This document shows, one piece after another, positions 44,683-54,030 of a stretch of DNA of 64,000 nucleotides. Location of the stretch: positions 1 through 64,000 of the forward strand of contig CAJQNF010000065.1 of the NCBI GenBank assembly GCA_905479625.1. The letters run 5' to 3'. The stretch's first letter is position 1. Each line of letters starts with the position of its first letter. The notes under the pieces are model-generated. The model searched no databases, was not told where the DNA came from, and was given only the letters and a program-made list of their open reading frames with translations. Position numbers and translations under genes: made by a program. Source of the stretch: an uncultured Flavobacteriaceae bacterium. Lineage in GTDB: Bacteria; Bacteroidota; Bacteroidia; Flavobacteriales; Flavobacteriaceae.

Positions 44683-45786
44683 TTACCAATGTTTAGGCGG
44701 GGATATAATATTTTTTAAAAATATATATAACTGTATAAATATAATTGAAATTTCATACAAAGGTCCAAAAGCGATTAAATCTTTTTCATTTAACCTGTTA
44801 GCTGTTTTATTAATCGTGCCATACCAAAAAATCAGCCTGATTAAAAACAGCGGTATAATTATAAAAGTAAATGTTTCTGTTAGCAGGGAAGTCAACAGCA
44901 AAGCATACAGAGAGAATTGAGAGAAAAAGAACAAACTCAGTAGGAATTTTGTTTCAAACCTATAATGGGTTGCAGTTGTGATATGCCTTCTTTTCTGCCT
45001 GATCCATTGCTTTAAATGAGTATGTGGTTTGGATAGTGTGAAGGATTCCTTATGGTCGCAAATTGAAGTATTAGTGTGACTTGCTATTTGCGAAACAAAT
45101 AGATCATCATCTCCTGATTTTATATGGGCATGTTCATTAAAGCCTCCTGCTTTAATAAAGGCTTCCTTTTTATAGGCTAAATTCCTGCCCACCCCCATAT
45201 AGGGTTTTCCATTAAGGGCATAGGAAAAATATTGAAGGGCAGTCAATAAGGTTTCAAACCTGATCAGTTTATTTAAAAATGAGTTATTTGTTTTTTCATA
45301 AGCCCCATAGCCCAATACGATAGCTGTTTTTTCCGAAAAATAAGCTGACATATGAGAAATCCATCGTTTGCTGGCAGGTTGGCAATCTGCGTCAGTAAGC
45401 AGTAAATATGGGTATTGAGCTGCTAGAATACCTTCTGCCAAAGCCGTTTTTTTTCCGTTGGAATCACGCTTTTTAATGGGGATAATCGTGACCTTGAAAG
45501 CTGAATTGAGATGCGCTTTCTCAAATGCAAGCATTTCATTCAAGGTCTTGTCGGTTGAGGCATCATCAATTAAAATAATTTCAAATGATGTATGGTCCTG
45601 TAGCGCTAAACTAGGAAGTATTTTTTTTAAATTTTCCGCTTCATTTTTTGCACATACAACTACACTTACAGAAAAGGTAGGTGTTAAGTTGATGGCTTGT
45701 TGATATGAAGTGTATTTCCTGAAAAGGAAAAGATAGAAATAAGATTGTACTATAAAAACGAGACTAAATGCGATCAGCAGTAACAT
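44683..45786 (-). CDS. Membrane glycosyltransferase, family 2
   Basis: 367 residues. One N-terminal membrane helix (about 1-20), a GT-A domain (about 38-265) with VVCAKNEAENLKKILPSL, DDASTDKT, TDADCQPAS and SGDDDLFVSQ, and QKRRHITTATHY as the acceptor-side motif, then three membrane helices at the end. Processive or single-sugar transfer to a lipid or polysaccharide on the inner membrane is likely; the sugar is unknown. First or second gene of an operon with the sigma factor and the Nramp-like transporter. Confidence 0.87.
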   Translation of the reverse strand: MLLLIAFSLVFIVQSYFYLFLFRKYTSYQQAINLTPTFSVSVVVCAKNEAENLKKILPSLALQDHTSFEIILIDDASTDKTLNEMLAFEKAHLNSAFKVTIIPIKKRDSNGKKTALAEGILAAQYPYLLLTDADCQPASKRWISHMSAYFSEKTAIVLGYGAYEKTNNSFLNKLIRFETLLTALQYFSYALNGKPYMGVGRNLAYKKEAFIKAGGFNEHAHIKSGDDDLFVSQIASHTNTSICDHKESFTLSKPHTHLKQWIRQKRRHITTATHYRFETKFLLSLFFFSQFSLYALLLTSLLTETFTFIIIPLFLIRLIFWYGTINKTANRLNEKDLIAFGPLYEISIIFIQLYIFLKNIISPPKHW

Positions 45787-45792
45787 TGAGTC

Positions 45793-46014
45793 TTAAGAAA
45801 TGCTCTTTGCTGTTAAGTTCTCTTCTTTATTCTCAAGATTTGTCTCACAGCTTCCTTCTTTACCGCATCCACATGTAATTCCTTCAGCTTTTAGCCTGAC
45901 ATTACTTCCTGCACAGGTTCCGTCAAACTCTCCGTCTTTCTTAGCCCAGATTTTTATTGCGATACCTGCAAACCCAAGACCTAATAAAATAATACTTAAC
46001 AATAGAAGTTTCAT
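45793..46014 (-). CDS. Small membrane protein with cysteine-rich tail
   Basis: 73 residues from the ATG at 46014. One membrane helix (about 3-21, LLLLSIILLGLGFAGIAIKI) is followed by FDGTCAGSNVRLKAEGITCGCGKEGSC with four cysteines that could bind a metal. Short proteins of this kind with a TCAS...CGxCG tail are common in flavobacteria and have no known function. A perfect minus-strand TAATTTTG box at 46040-46033 would put the RNA start near 46029, which excludes the ATG at 46035 and supports the later one. Confidence 0.7.
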   Translation of the reverse strand: MKLLLLSIILLGLGFAGIAIKIWAKKDGEFDGTCAGSNVRLKAEGITCGCGKEGSCETNLENKEENLTAKSIS

Positions 46015-46107
46015 ATCCAACAAATTATGCTGCAAAATTAATCATTTATTACAGGAATGAAAAACAAAACCCAACTTTTGTGTGATTTGAATAACAGGTC
46101 AGGAGGT

Positions 46108-46884
46108 CTATTTTTGTAATCTTTGTAGAAAAAGATCAGTATCTTGTTTAAACTCATCTGTAGTAAACGTCAGATCAGATTTACACTTACTTTTCAAGGT
46201 TTTGACATCATTATCCCATTGATTTCCATCAAAATAGGAGAGGCCTTTAAAATCTCTAACCTTGTATAATGATTTTTCGCCATAGCAGGTTCCCAGATAC
46301 ACATAGGCCATTTTTTGCTCGAACGCCCATTTGATCACACTGAACATCATCCATTTGCCAAGCGCATAGGTTTGGTATTCCAAATCAAAAAAAGCAAACC
46401 AGTAATGAAGTGTTCCATTTTCTATGATACTGATCACATAGCCCGCAGTTTTTTCTGCTATTTTAAAATGAAAAACATGGCTGATGCTTTTTGCACTCAA
46501 GATATAGTCAAGACGTTTCATACTGATGGGCTCACTGAATCTTTTGTTGGCAAAGTCAATACAATAAGACTTGAAATGGGAGTCATTCAGATTGAAATCC
46601 TTCACTGGAATGACCTCAAAAGAAGGGTGTAAAGTCTCCATTTTTCTGACAACTCTTCTGTTTTCTGAAGATTCCTTAAAAAGCGACAGATCAATTCTTA
46701 AGCTTCTGGCTAAATAATAAGTTTCCTCCTGGAGTTGAACATTATTTGAGTAAGGTAAAAATCCTTGCGCATAAATTTCAGGAAGTTCACTTTGATCTTC
46801 CTTAATGCAATAGGTCGCGTAATTAAAAGTATACGTCTTATAATCCACAAAACTTTCTGATCTGAATATCTTCATAGGTAGCAT
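46108..46884 (-). CDS. GNAT-fold protein resembling arginyl/leucyl-tRNA-protein transferase
   Basis: 258 residues (255 if Met4 at 46875 is the start). The C-terminal half, with YALGKWMMFSVIKWA, YVYLGTCYGEKSLYKVRDFKG and FDGNQW (about 175-225), has the order of the ATE/Bpt aminoacyl-tRNA-protein transferase C-terminal domain, which adds Arg or Leu to protein N-termini as a degradation signal. The N-terminal cysteine motif of ATE1 is not seen, so the activity is not certain and another GNAT reaction is possible. It lies just downstream of the EF-G-like gene but beyond its terminator. Confidence 0.65.
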   Translation of the reverse strand: MLPMKIFRSESFVDYKTYTFNYATYCIKEDQSELPEIYAQGFLPYSNNVQLQEETYYLARSLRIDLSLFKESSENRRVVRKMETLHPSFEVIPVKDFNLNDSHFKSYCIDFANKRFSEPISMKRLDYILSAKSISHVFHFKIAEKTAGYVISIIENGTLHYWFAFFDLEYQTYALGKWMMFSVIKWAFEQKMAYVYLGTCYGEKSLYKVRDFKGLSYFDGNQWDNDVKTLKSKCKSDLTFTTDEFKQDTDLFLQRLQK

Positions 46885-46897
46885 TGGTCAATAAAAA

Positions 46898-46925
46898 ACC
46901 CATCAAAAATAGCTTTTTGATGGGT
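46898..46925 (-). terminator. Terminator of the EF-G-like gene
   Basis: ACCCATCAAAAA (46898-46909) pairs with TTTTTGATGGGT (46914-46925), 12 bp, with A/T runs on both sides. Lies 18 bp after the stop codon. Confidence 0.92.
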
Positions 46926-46943
46926 AAAAATAACATTTATTCT

Positions 46944-49049
46944 CTAAGATTCCTTGACCAGTTCACTTTGTACGTTAGATGGTACGGGTTCAAAGGAGGC
47001 AAACTTAGTGCTAAAAGTTGCGCGCCCTTGAGTCTGCGATCGAAGACTAGTAGAGTATTTATACATTTCCGCTTCCGGAACTTTGGATTTTATGATCTGA
47101 TGTTTACCATCACTGTCCATTCCCATAATAATAGATCTTCTTGATTGTAAATCTGTCATCACGTTACCCAACAATTCTTCTGGAACTTTGACTTCAAGAT
47201 CAAGTATGGGTTCGAGGAGTTTAGGTTTGGCATCCAGGAAGGCAGCTTTAAAAGCATGAGCTCCTGCTATCTTAAAGGAAATATCATTAGAATCTACAGA
47301 GTGCATTTTCCCATCGAAAACCATCACTCTGATATCTCTGGCATAAGAGCCCGTCAAAGGACCTTCCTCCATGACTTCAAGAATTCCTTTCATAATAGCA
47401 GGCAGATAACGCGTGTCAATGACGCCACCGGTAATGCAATTATAAAAAACCAATTTTCCGCCCCACTTCAGATCAATTTCTTCTTTTCCTCTTATATTGA
47501 ATCCTTCAGGTTCTTCCATACCTTCATACCAGGGCTCAATTTTTAAATGAACTTCTCCAAATTGCCCAGAACCACCGGATTGCTTTTTGTGTTTGTAACT
47601 TTGAGTTGCGGCCCGTTGTATGGTTTCCCTGTAGGCAATGCGCGGTTGGTTAAAAACAGCTTTTATTCCATAAATATGTTGAAGGGTCCAGTTAAGTGTT
47701 GCCAAATGTAATTCCCCTTGACAGGATAAGATCTGTTGCTTTAATTCATTACTGAATTTGATCTCTATTGTCGGATCCTGGCTATGGATTTTCTTAAGTA
47801 CTTCATTTAATTTTTCCTCATCCTTTTTGTCTTCCGCTTCAATAGCTTTTCTAATTCTGGGTTGTGGAAAAATAATTGGTTTTATGGTAATTTCATGTTT
47901 AACTGAACTCAATGTGTCATTGGTTTCAGTGTTTTTAAGTTTTAAGGTTGCTCCAATATCACCGGCAGTAAGTTTGTCAACAGAATGTCTTTTTTTGCCA
48001 TCCATGATATACAATTGATTTAGACTTTCGATTTCTTCATTTCTGGAATTCTTAAGCCTGTCGTTTTGATTTACTTCACCAGATTTAACCTTGAAAAAAG
48101 TGATCTGTCCTAAATTGGGTTCGTGGAAAGTTTTAAAAATAAAAAGAGCCGTTGGTTCATCTGCTTTGCAAAATACTTCATTACCCTGAAGACTTTGCTC
48201 CGGCTTAAGATCCGCTGCGGCTGGGGCCACGTTGTCAATAAAGCCCATTAAGCGCCCTGTGCCCATATCGTTTAAAGCGGAAACACAAAATACTGGAAAA
48301 ATTTCATGATGCAGCATACCCTTTTGTATCCCTTTTCTCATTTCGTCTTCATTCAATGTCCCTTTGTCGAAATAGAGTTCCATCAATTCTTCATCATTCT
48401 CAGCCGCTTTTTCCACTAATTCATTATGAAGGAAATCAGCTGTTTCTTTTTCAGTTTCAGGAATGTCCAGTTTTTCTGGTTTACCACCTTCGGGTTTAAA
48501 CTTATACATTTTCATTTTTAAGACATCAATAATACATTGTGCCCCATCCATGACAACAGGATATTGAATCTTAATGGCATTGTTTCCTACAAGGTTGACA
48601 ATACTTTGATAGCTTGCGTCAAAATTAGCCTGTGGATGATCGATCTGATTGATGACAAATAATGTAGGTCGGCTGAATTTGTTGATGTACTGCCAAATGA
48701 TCTCTGTTCCCACTTCAACCCCTTGCTGAGCATTGATAACAGTCACTAAGGAATCAGCAACTCTCATTGTTGATGCAATTTCTCCTATAAAATCATCTAA
48801 GCCCGGCGTGTCAATAATATTGATTTTGTAATTTCTCCATTCTGTATGAAGTGGCGTAGCGAATATGGAGGTTTCCCTTTCTTGTTCAATCTCGTGATAA
48901 TCGGCAATAGTATTTTTGTCCTCCACGGTTCCACGTCGATTGATCAGTCCGGCTTCAAATAACATAGTTTCGGCAAGTGTGGTCTTGCCGCTGTTATGGG
49001 CGCCAACAAATGCAACATTTTTGATGTGTTTTTCGTCATATATTTTCAT
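46944..49049 (-). CDS. EF-G paralogue (EF-G-like GTPase)
   Basis: 701 residues with the five-domain EF-G layout. G1 GAHNSGKT (16-23), switch I RETSI (58-62) instead of RGITI, G3 DTPGL (80-84), and G4 NQID (134-137), where the usual motif is NKxD. Domain IV and V are present (AYRETIQ, EPILDLEVKVPEELLGNVMTDL). The altered G4 and switch and its isolated position (no rpsL, rpsG or tuf nearby) mark it as the second EF-G type found in many Bacteroidota, not the main FusA. Its role, such as ribosome recycling or stress, is unknown. Monocistronic. Confidence 0.88.
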   Translation of the reverse strand: MKIYDEKHIKNVAFVGAHNSGKTTLAETMLFEAGLINRRGTVEDKNTIADYHEIEQERETSIFATPLHTEWRNYKINIIDTPGLDDFIGEIASTMRVADSLVTVINAQQGVEVGTEIIWQYINKFSRPTLFVINQIDHPQANFDASYQSIVNLVGNNAIKIQYPVVMDGAQCIIDVLKMKMYKFKPEGGKPEKLDIPETEKETADFLHNELVEKAAENDEELMELYFDKGTLNEDEMRKGIQKGMLHHEIFPVFCVSALNDMGTGRLMGFIDNVAPAAADLKPEQSLQGNEVFCKADEPTALFIFKTFHEPNLGQITFFKVKSGEVNQNDRLKNSRNEEIESLNQLYIMDGKKRHSVDKLTAGDIGATLKLKNTETNDTLSSVKHEITIKPIIFPQPRIRKAIEAEDKKDEEKLNEVLKKIHSQDPTIEIKFSNELKQQILSCQGELHLATLNWTLQHIYGIKAVFNQPRIAYRETIQRAATQSYKHKKQSGGSGQFGEVHLKIEPWYEGMEEPEGFNIRGKEEIDLKWGGKLVFYNCITGGVIDTRYLPAIMKGILEVMEEGPLTGSYARDIRVMVFDGKMHSVDSNDISFKIAGAHAFKAAFLDAKPKLLEPILDLEVKVPEELLGNVMTDLQSRRSIIMGMDSDGKHQIIKSKVPEAEMYKYSTSLRSQTQGRATFSTKFASFEPVPSNVQSELVKES

Positions 49050-49205
49050 GGAATTTGTCTTTAGAAGTTCTTTTGTATAAAGTTAAGAAAATATACGACA
49101 AGTATTTTATGACTTATGTTAGGTCTTATAAGTTAATTTTACGTTCGTATTAAAATTTTCGAAGAGGACCCAATTCTGAGTCGTTAAAGCAGAGAAGACA
49201 AGGGT

Positions 49206-50210
49206 CTAAATGATATTAACTTCCATTTCAAGATCAATTTCAAATTCCTGTGAAACCGTTTTTTGAATGGTTCTTGCTAATGCCAATATATCCTTACCCT
49301 GCGCATTTTTATAGTTTACAAGAACAAGCGCCTGATTTTTATGCACCCCAGCATCGCCAAATCGCTTCCCTTTAAATCCGCATTTTTCTACCAACCATCC
49401 GGCGGGAACTTTGATCTGCTCTTCAGACAATGCATAATGAGGTATATTGGGATGCATGGTCTGTAATTTTAGGAAATGAATTGTTGAGATCACAGGATTT
49501 TTAAAAAAACTACCACTGTTGCCAATTTCTTTAGGATCCGGTAATTTGGATTGTCGAATGGCAATAACAGCTCTGGAAATATCATTTATCCCTGGATCAA
49601 CTATATTGGCTATTTTTAGTTGCTCCTTAATAGCCCCATAGTCATCATTAATTTTATGATTTTTGGCGGTAAGTTTAAAGGTGACGTTAAGAATGATAAA
49701 TTGGCCCTTTAAGGTATTTTTAAATACAGATTCGCGGTAACCAAAGGCACAGTCGTCTGTAGTAAAATTACGAATTTCACCACTGCTGATCTCCATGGCC
49801 TCCAGAGATTCAAAACAATCTTTTATTTCCACCCCGTAGGCACCAATATTTTGCATAGGAGAAGTACCGACATTTCCCGGAATAAGGGAGAGGTTCTCCA
49901 GACCTCCAAAGTTTTTTTCAAGACACCAGCAAACAAACTCATGCCAATTTTCTCCGGCCTGAGCCTTTATCCAAACTGAATCTCGATTTTTGTCGATGAT
50001 CTCGATACCTTTTGTATTCAGATAGATCACTGGTTTGTCGATATCCTGAGTAAGTAGAATATTACTTCCTCCACTCAGAATAAACAAGTCTTTATGACTC
50101 GATACGATCTCTTCTAAGGTCTCTAATGAGGTGACTTCCAAAAACTGTTTCGCAGTAGCGGCAATGCCGAAGGTGTTTAAGGTTCGAAGAGATATATTTT
50201 TCTGAAACAT
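49206..50210 (-). CDS. murB: UDP-N-acetylenolpyruvoylglucosamine reductase MurB
   Basis: 334 residues, type I MurB. N-terminal NTFGIAATAKQFLEV, FAD loop LSGGSNILL (about 44-52), GNVGTSPMQNIGAYGVE (about 112-128), catalytic GNSGSFFKNP (about 231-240) and a C-terminal Glu. Reduces the enolpyruvyl group to make UDP-MurNAc. Start and preceding stop overlap by one base (TAATG), so it is translationally coupled to the aminotransferase gene upstream. Confidence 0.96.
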   Translation of the reverse strand: MFQKNISLRTLNTFGIAATAKQFLEVTSLETLEEIVSSHKDLFILSGGSNILLTQDIDKPVIYLNTKGIEIIDKNRDSVWIKAQAGENWHEFVCWCLEKNFGGLENLSLIPGNVGTSPMQNIGAYGVEIKDCFESLEAMEISSGEIRNFTTDDCAFGYRESVFKNTLKGQFIILNVTFKLTAKNHKINDDYGAIKEQLKIANIVDPGINDISRAVIAIRQSKLPDPKEIGNSGSFFKNPVISTIHFLKLQTMHPNIPHYALSEEQIKVPAGWLVEKCGFKGKRFGDAGVHKNQALVLVNYKNAQGKDILALARTIQKTVSQEFEIDLEMEVNII

Positions 50211-51400
50211 TAATTCGGGTATTGTTCTAAAGCTAGTTTAAGTATTTCAACTGAACGCAGCAAACTTTCCTTTTTCAGTACATAAGCGATTCTGATCTGA
50301 TTCTTACCGGAACCAGGAGTAGAATAGAATCCGCTGGCAGGTGCTACCATAATCGTTTCGCCCTTATCGTTGAATTCTTCAAGCATCCATTGGGCAAAAT
50401 CATCGGCATCTTTGACAGGTAATTCTGCAATACAATAAAAGGCTCCTTTTGGTCTTGATACTTTTAAACCTTTGATTTCACTTAAGGCGCCGATCAATAC
50501 CATTCTTCTTTCATCGTACTCTTCTATCACTTTTTGAAAATATTCAGGAGGAGTTTCCAATGCTGCTTCACTTGCGAGAAGGGCATAGGTTGGCGAACTA
50601 AGTCTGGCCTGTGCGTATTTCAAAGCTGTCTGAATAAGTGCCTTATTTTTTGAAACGATGCATCCAATGCGTGCGCCGCACATACTGTATCGTTTAGAGA
50701 CAGAATCAATAATAATAGCATGCTCTTCTAAACCATCAAGGCTCATAATTGAATGATGCTTAATACCATCGTAAACAAATTCGCGATATACTTCGTCAGC
50801 AATTAAAAAAAGATCATGTTTTAATGCAAGATTCTTAAGTTTTTCCAACTCCTCTTTGGAATAAAGATAGCCTGTTGGATTTCCTGGGTTACAAATTAGG
50901 ATGGCTTTGGTTTTTTTGCTGATCAGCTTTTCAAACTCTTCTATGGCAGGTAAGGCAAAATCATCATCTATACCGGAAACAATAGGCACAACGTTGATTC
51001 CATTGGCAACAGAAAACCCATTGTAATTCGCGTAAAAAGGTTCGGGAATGATAATCTCGTCCCCAAAATCAGTGATACTGCCTAAAGCAAACAGGAGCGC
51101 CTCTGAACCGCCTGTGGTGACTATGATGTCTTTTTCAGTGACATCAATATTATTTTGTCTGTAATATGTACTTAGCTTTTTTCGATATGCTTCAGATCCC
51201 TCGCTTCGGGCGTATGATAAAACTTTTATATCGTTCTCTTTTACAGCATTAAGTGCTGCCTGGGGAGTCTCAATGTCAGGTTGACCTATATTTAAATGAT
51301 ATACATTGATACCTCTTTTTTTAGCATCTTCGGCAAAAGGCACAAGCTTTCTTATAGGTGATTCAGGCATTTGTTGCCCTTTTAATGATATTCCTGGCAT
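50210..51400 (-). CDS. Pyridoxal phosphate-dependent aminotransferase, class I (aspartate aminotransferase-like)
   Basis: 396 residues. YHLNIGQPDIETP, NPGNPTGYLYS, ADEVYREFVYDG and the PLP lysine in SVSKRYSMCGARIG (near residue 236) are standard for AspB/AspC-type enzymes; RIAYVLKKE holds the arginine that binds the substrate carboxylate. Probably transfers amino groups between aspartate or aromatic amino acids and 2-oxoglutarate. Operon with murB; divergent from the ytxH gene. Confidence 0.9.
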   Translation of the reverse strand: MPGISLKGQQMPESPIRKLVPFAEDAKKRGINVYHLNIGQPDIETPQAALNAVKENDIKVLSYARSEGSEAYRKKLSTYYRQNNIDVTEKDIIVTTGGSEALLFALGSITDFGDEIIIPEPFYANYNGFSVANGINVVPIVSGIDDDFALPAIEEFEKLISKKTKAILICNPGNPTGYLYSKEELEKLKNLALKHDLFLIADEVYREFVYDGIKHHSIMSLDGLEEHAIIIDSVSKRYSMCGARIGCIVSKNKALIQTALKYAQARLSSPTYALLASEAALETPPEYFQKVIEEYDERRMVLIGALSEIKGLKVSRPKGAFYCIAELPVKDADDFAQWMLEEFNDKGETIMVAPASGFYSTPGSGKNQIRIAYVLKKESLLRSVEILKLALEQYPN

Positions 51401-51523
51401 ATTTACGGTGTTGAATGTAACTGCAAAATTGCGAAATATTATTTACTTTTTCCTGTTTAAGAGCTATTTTTTAAAGGATATTTAGTATCTTTATAAGTAT
51501 AATTAATCTTAAAATACACTATT

Positions 51524-51880
51524 ATGTCAAGTGATTCTAAATTGTTGTTAGGGCTCATCTTAGGTGCAGCGACAGGTGCGGTAGCAGGATTACTTCTTGC
51601 CCCGGCTTCCGGAAAAGAAACTCGAGAAAATCTTTCAGATAAAGCTGGAGAATTAAAGAGTGATCTGGATAAAAAATTTAATGAACTATCAAAAAAAATT
51701 AAGGATTTGGACAAGGAATCATTAAACGATTTTAAAGAAAAGTTTGGTGATGTTAAAGTTTCAGTCAAAGAAAAATTTGATCAGGTTTCTGCCAAGGTAA
51801 AAGACCTTGAAAAGGAATTATCTGAAAAGATTGAATCTATGAGAAAGGAATCCAAAACTGTGGAAGCCAATTCAATATAA
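51524..51880 (+). CDS. YtxH domain protein
   Basis: 118 residues. An N-terminal Gly/Ala-rich membrane helix (LLLGLILGAATGAVAGLLLA, about 7-26) is followed by APASGKETRENLSDKAGELK and a long amphipathic coiled coil. Matches YtxH (PF12732), a general-stress-type membrane protein. First of a three-gene unit with a holin-like protein and a small helical protein. Confidence 0.88.
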   Translation: MSSDSKLLLGLILGAATGAVAGLLLAPASGKETRENLSDKAGELKSDLDKKFNELSKKIKDLDKESLNDFKEKFGDVKVSVKEKFDQVSAKVKDLEKELSEKIESMRKESKTVEANSI

Positions 51881-51900
51881 ATTAATATTGAAATAGGCTA

Positions 51901-52251
51901 ATGATAGATTTGGTTAAAAAGTATGTTGAAAACAGAATTCAACTTGTTAAATTTAATTTTATTGGTGCCATTGCCAATGTAGCGGCTACATTGGTTAGCT
52001 CGTTTTTGTTGTTGGTCATGGGTATGTTGATTCTACTTATGTTCAGTATTTCATTGGCTTTTTGGCTCTCTACTTTTTTTGAAAGTGAGGTTATCGGATT
52101 TGCTTTAGTTGGTCTTTTTTACTTAATTGTGCTAGTGGTTTATGCCATGTTAGCTAAGGATCATGTTGAGTTGAAGATCAAAGATGAGATTGTACAGGCT
52201 GCGCTTGCAGATGACGATGAATTTAATGAATCCGTTGAATATGAAGAGTAG
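51901..52251 (+). CDS. Holin-like superfamily III membrane protein (PF07332 type)
   Basis: 116 residues with two long membrane helices (about 20-50 and 60-88), a basic N-terminus and an acidic C-terminus (ADDDEFNESVEYEE). The layout matches the phage holin superfamily III found widely in bacterial chromosomes next to ytxH genes; these are not phage remnants. Function unknown, probably membrane stress. Overlaps the next gene by 11 bp. Confidence 0.8.
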   Translation: MIDLVKKYVENRIQLVKFNFIGAIANVAATLVSSFLLLVMGMLILLMFSISLAFWLSTFFESEVIGFALVGLFYLIVLVVYAMLAKDHVELKIKDEIVQAALADDDEFNESVEYEE

Positions 52252-52579
52252 GTCAGGAGACAAGATTACCACGTTCAATGAATTGAACCTGGCAAAACAA
52301 AAATTGGCGAACACGATAAAGAAGCAAGAACAGGAATTTTTGGATAGTCCTTTGTTATCTATTGCGTCAACAATTTTTCAGGGTGGATCAGTAAGAAGTT
52401 CCCTCAAACATTCCATGGAATCGATTTCTCTTGAAAATTATAAAAGTGCGGCTATGAATCTGATCAGTACGGTACTTATGGCCAATAAAAAAACGCGTAA
52501 GTTTTTCGTAGGATTTATCATTGCCAAAGAGATGATTCCATTTATCCTTGATAAGGTAAATGAATATGTGAAAAAATAG
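52241..52579 (+). CDS. Small helical protein of unknown function in the ytxH operon
   Basis: 112 residues from the ATG at 52241, which overlaps the stop of the preceding gene (ATGAAGAGTAG). The frame is open to 52184, but that start would lie deep in the holin-like gene. Mostly amphipathic helix with a more hydrophobic part near the end (VGFIIAKEMIPFIL). I do not recognise a family; gene order ytxH, holin-like, small protein is common in flavobacteria. Confidence 0.7.
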   Translation: MKSRSGDKITTFNELNLAKQKLANTIKKQEQEFLDSPLLSIASTIFQGGSVRSSLKHSMESISLENYKSAAMNLISTVLMANKKTRKFFVGFIIAKEMIPFILDKVNEYVKK

Positions 52580-52677
52580 CGACGGTTAGAGGTGATTGTC
52601 AAAAGCTAAATATTTCTTAAAATTATTGCCATCTCTCAATTTTATAGTACTTTGAATGGGCTATTGTATGTCCCAAG

Positions 52678-54003
52678 ATGTTTAAAAAAGTAATTCTGTA
52701 TCTTTTGTTTTTTAGTTATATGCTGTCCTCGCAAGCCCAGGGCAGGTTCAGAATATTAGATACAGCTAAGAAGAGTGAAAATGTGACTTTTTCTTTGGTC
52801 AACAATTTGATTGTGATCCCTGCAGAAATCAATGGTAAGAAGCTCAACTTTTTGCTAGATACGGGGATAAAAAAAACTATTCTTTTCAATCTTAAGTTTG
52901 AAGATTCTCTTCAGCTTCGAAATGTGAAAAAAATTCAGCTCAGGGGTTTAGGTGAAGGTGAGTCTATTGCTGCTTTGACATCCAACGGGAATTATTTCAA
53001 ATTCAAAGGTATTGTCAATCCTGAACTCTCCCTATTTGCTATTACCGACGAACTGTTTGATCTTTCAGCCAAAATGGGTATGGATATCCATGGTATTATT
53101 GGAGGAGACTTGTTTCGAGATTTTGTAGTCAAGATCAATTATGGATCGGAAAAACTTACTTTTTACAATCCTGATTTCTATGAGGAGACCAATTGCCGTG
53201 GTTGCGAAACATTCCCTCTTGATTTTTATAATGCCAAGCCATTTATTGATGTGATCGTAGAGAATCATTTGGGAAAGGAAGTTTCGGTGAAATTACTAAT
53301 TGATTCAGGTGGGGGTGATTCCCTATGGTTGTTTCCTCATTCAGATCCTGATATTTTGATCGGGGACAAATATTTTGATGATTTTCTTGGAAAAGGCCTT
53401 AATGGTAATATTCAAGGAAAAAGAAGTAGAATTAAAAAGTTAAAAATAGGAAGTTTTGAGTTTGAAGATGCCTCTGTTTCGTATCCTGATTCAACATCAA
53501 TTTTGAGAGTACATGCCAATAAGGACAGAAATGGAACCTTAGGGGCGGGAATTCTAAAAAGGTTTCAGGTCATTATGGATTATCCAAACAGTCGCGTAAC
53601 ATTTAAGAAGAACCGCCGATTCTATAGTGAACCATTTCGTTATAATAAAAGTGGTATGGAGTTAATTTACGGAGGTGAAATGCTTGTGAAGGAAAATCGG
53701 TATCAAGGTCCTCTTCAAAATGAGAATAAGGGAGTATCCATAACAAATATTTTTTACACTTTTGGGCTAACGTATAAGCCTAGCTATAAAATATCATTGA
53801 TAAGACCGGGCTCGCCTGCTCATTATGCAGGGTTGAGAGAAGATGATATTGTTTTAGAGATCAACGGAAAGGAAGCCTATAACATGAAAATGGAAGAAAT
53901 TGTGTATATGCTGTCGCAAAAGGAGGATAAAAAAATTAAGTTACTGGTCGATAGGAAAGGACAGCACTTGAGGTATGAGTTTTATTTAAAAAGTATGTTG
54001 TAA
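52678..54003 (+). CDS. Retropepsin-like aspartyl protease with C-terminal PDZ domain
   Basis: 441 residues. Signal peptide (about 1-20). Two pepsin-like halves: LLDTGIKKTILF (Asp near 59) and LIDSGGGDSLWLF (Asp near 206), each with the catalytic D-T/S-G triad, so one chain forms a complete active site. A PDZ domain at about 355-440 (IRPGSPAHYAGLREDDIVLEINGK). Exported peptidases of this kind are common in Bacteroidota; substrates are unknown. Convergent with DUF1573 with a shared terminator. Confidence 0.9.
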   Translation: MFKKVILYLLFFSYMLSSQAQGRFRILDTAKKSENVTFSLVNNLIVIPAEINGKKLNFLLDTGIKKTILFNLKFEDSLQLRNVKKIQLRGLGEGESIAALTSNGNYFKFKGIVNPELSLFAITDELFDLSAKMGMDIHGIIGGDLFRDFVVKINYGSEKLTFYNPDFYEETNCRGCETFPLDFYNAKPFIDVIVENHLGKEVSVKLLIDSGGGDSLWLFPHSDPDILIGDKYFDDFLGKGLNGNIQGKRSRIKKLKIGSFEFEDASVSYPDSTSILRVHANKDRNGTLGAGILKRFQVIMDYPNSRVTFKKNRRFYSEPFRYNKSGMELIYGGEMLVKENRYQGPLQNENKGVSITNIFYTFGLTYKPSYKISLIRPGSPAHYAGLREDDIVLEINGKEAYNMKMEEIVYMLSQKEDKKIKLLVDRKGQHLRYEFYLKSML

Positions 54004-54030
54004 AAAAAAAGCCCTTGAAGGGCTTTTTTT
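54004..54030. terminator. Bidirectional terminator between protease and DUF1573 genes
   Basis: AAAAAAAGCCCT / AGGGCTTTTTTT around a TGA loop (54004-54030). It starts at the stop codon of one gene and reaches the stop of the other. Confidence 0.9.

Noticed and set aside
51901-52251. Phage holin as a sign of a prophage
   Set aside because: No other phage genes are nearby; holin-like superfamily III proteins beside ytxH are ordinary chromosomal genes.
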